From: Coriobacteriales bacterium
Lineage (GTDB): Bacteria > Actinomycetota > Coriobacteriia > Coriobacteriales > Atopobiaceae
Length of the DNA: 39,458 nt
Assembly (NCBI GenBank): GCA_029101205.1
Contig: JAQXQO010000036.1
Coordinates: 1-39,458, forward strand
Direction: 5' to 3'
The first letter of the stretch is position 1, and each line of letters opens with the position of its first letter. Position numbers and translations under genes: made by a program. The notes under the pieces were generated by a model that did not search any database, was not told the origin of the DNA, and saw nothing but the letters and a program-made list of their open reading frames with translations. Of the stretch, positions 38,635 through 39,458 are shown piece after piece.

Positions 38635-39458
38635 CTAACGGGTGTTTACAAGCTTTGTACCTGCGGAAATGTATTCGATGAGCTGCTGGCGGCTGTGGAG
38701 TTCCAGCTTGCGGTAGCCAGCCAGGCGAGCTGAGTTCACGGTGCCGCGGGAGTAGTTCAGGTCCTCCGAAATCTGGCCGATGTCCTTTCCGGCTGCAATC
38801 TCCAGCAAAACGTCTATCTGGGTGCTGTTAAGGCCGCGTGCTGACAGAAGGCTCTTGGCCCGTTCGCGCGCCGTCGAGTCGGTATCGTCGAGCAAGTTGG
38901 AGTCCAGTGCCCGCTTCAGGTTTGCGAGCTTGATGCAATACAGCACGAGCGCCGCTCCTGCTGCGGTGAAGCCCACTCCCAGCAGGAACCCGACGCTTGA
39001 CACCAGGCCCAGCTTTCCGCCGATGAATGCCAGCGATATCTCGTTGTGCAGAAGGAAGTCTCCGTACGTGTTTATGCCGACGTTTCCCACTAGCATGCCC
39101 ACGCCAAATGATGGCAGCAAGAAACCCGCGGACGGGCTGTGCGTTTCTGCTAGCAGAAACGCGGAGGCACTGAGGCAGAACGCAATGCGTGCTAGCTCCA
39201 TCTGTGCCCCTCCGGCACCAAAGAGGATGCATATCAATGCGAGGGCAGCTGCATATCTGATGCTGCTGTCCTGGCTGCGAAGAACCAGAAGGGACCCCAC
39301 GATGAGGGCGATGCAGAAGGGAATCGTGGCAGCGAGAACCGAGGGTCCTCCCAGCGAGCGCCACGCCTCTTCGCAGGTAAACCCTATGGCAGCTGCGATG
39401 GCTAGCATGGGGGAGAGGCTGTGGCCTTGGCCGGTCCTGTGCGCTGCCTCGGTTTCCT
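38635..39458 (-). CDS. Membrane-embedded LuxR-type transcriptional regulator (N-terminus outside window)
   Basis: The C-terminal ~65 residues are a LuxR-type helix-turn-helix (SARGLNSTQIDVLLEIAAGKDIGQISEDLNYSRGTVNSARLAGYRKL; key run GKDIGQISEDLNYSRGTVNS). Before it lie about six hydrophobic helices. There is a possible ATG at 39408, but the frame has no stop from there to the window edge, so the protein probably continues upstream with more helices. Regulators with many transmembrane helices fused to a LuxR domain are abundant in Coriobacteriia. It is followed on the same strand by the dyad and the exported-protein gene, so it is the likely local regulator, sensing a membrane or extracellular signal. 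Confidence 0.88.
   Translation of the reverse strand, partial: ETEAAHRTGQGHSLSPMLAIAAAIGFTCEEAWRSLGGPSVLAATIPFCIALIVGSLLVLRSQDSSIRYAAALALICILFGAGGAQMELARIAFCLSASAFLLAETHSPSAGFLLPSFGVGMLVGNVGINTYGDFLLHNEISLAFIGGKLGLVSSVGFLLGVGFTAAGAALVLYCIKLANLKRALDSNLLDDTDSTARERAKSLLSARGLNSTQIDVLLEIAAGKDIGQISEDLNYSRGTVNSARLAGYRKLELHSRQQLIEYISAGTKLVNTR

Overview
The window is high-GC, gene-dense bacterial chromosome with short intergenic gaps and strong GC-rich intrinsic terminators. Gene content points to a host-associated or anaerobic actinobacterium of the class Coriobacteriia (Olsenella/Atopobium/Collinsella type). The evidence is a two-gene transketolase, a membrane-embedded LuxR-type regulator, a rubredoxin next to a flavin reductase, a DUF4012 envelope protein and a TsaB-RimI-TsaD fusion. 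The class is an inference; no ribosomal RNA is present to confirm it.

Left part (1-24812, almost all plus strand) is core housekeeping: the 3' half of secA, prfB, split transketolase, ftsE-ftsX, then a ribosome-rescue neighbourhood (rnr, a TPR protein gene, smpB, a flavin reductase, a rubredoxin and convergent ssrA/tmRNA). These are followed by a patatin-like lipase, rplM-rpsI, glmM, glmS and a long run containing an acpS-like gene, nnr, alr, a family-4 uracil-DNA glycosylase gene, tsaE and one gene fusing TsaB, RimI and TsaD. glmM and glmS feed amino-sugar synthesis, alr feeds peptidoglycan, and tsaE/tsaB/tsaD make t6A37 on tRNA.

Middle part (24813-25886) is about 1.07 kb without a convincing gene. 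It holds an 83-89 bp degenerate duplication of the tsaD 3' end including its stop codon. After that comes an ordered array of imperfect repeats in which short (~50 bp) and long (~116 bp) units alternate, giving a ~167 bp higher-order period. An ~85 bp polypurine tract and a strong terminator close the region. A minus-strand gene for a large DUF4012 membrane protein follows.

Right part: a three-gene polar amino-acid ABC importer (Tat-type lipoprotein, permease, ATPase) and glutamine-dependent NAD synthetase on plus. Then, on minus (39458 down to 34321), comes a visibly lower-GC cluster: a membrane LuxR-type regulator (cut by the window edge), a small exported two-cysteine protein, a membrane-anchored protein, two ABC permeases, an ABC ATPase and another membrane-anchored protein. 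Genes from 37996 downward overlap or nearly touch, so they look like one operon. It resembles bacteriocin/exported-peptide transport or immunity loci and is the best candidate for an undescribed accessory system.

Other oddities are an AcpS homologue without its usual Glu and His active-site residues, an RF2 whose SPF motif reads SPT, and a ~310 bp overlap of ftsE with ftsX. A short motif, GGCAAGAAG, also recurs downstream of genes.
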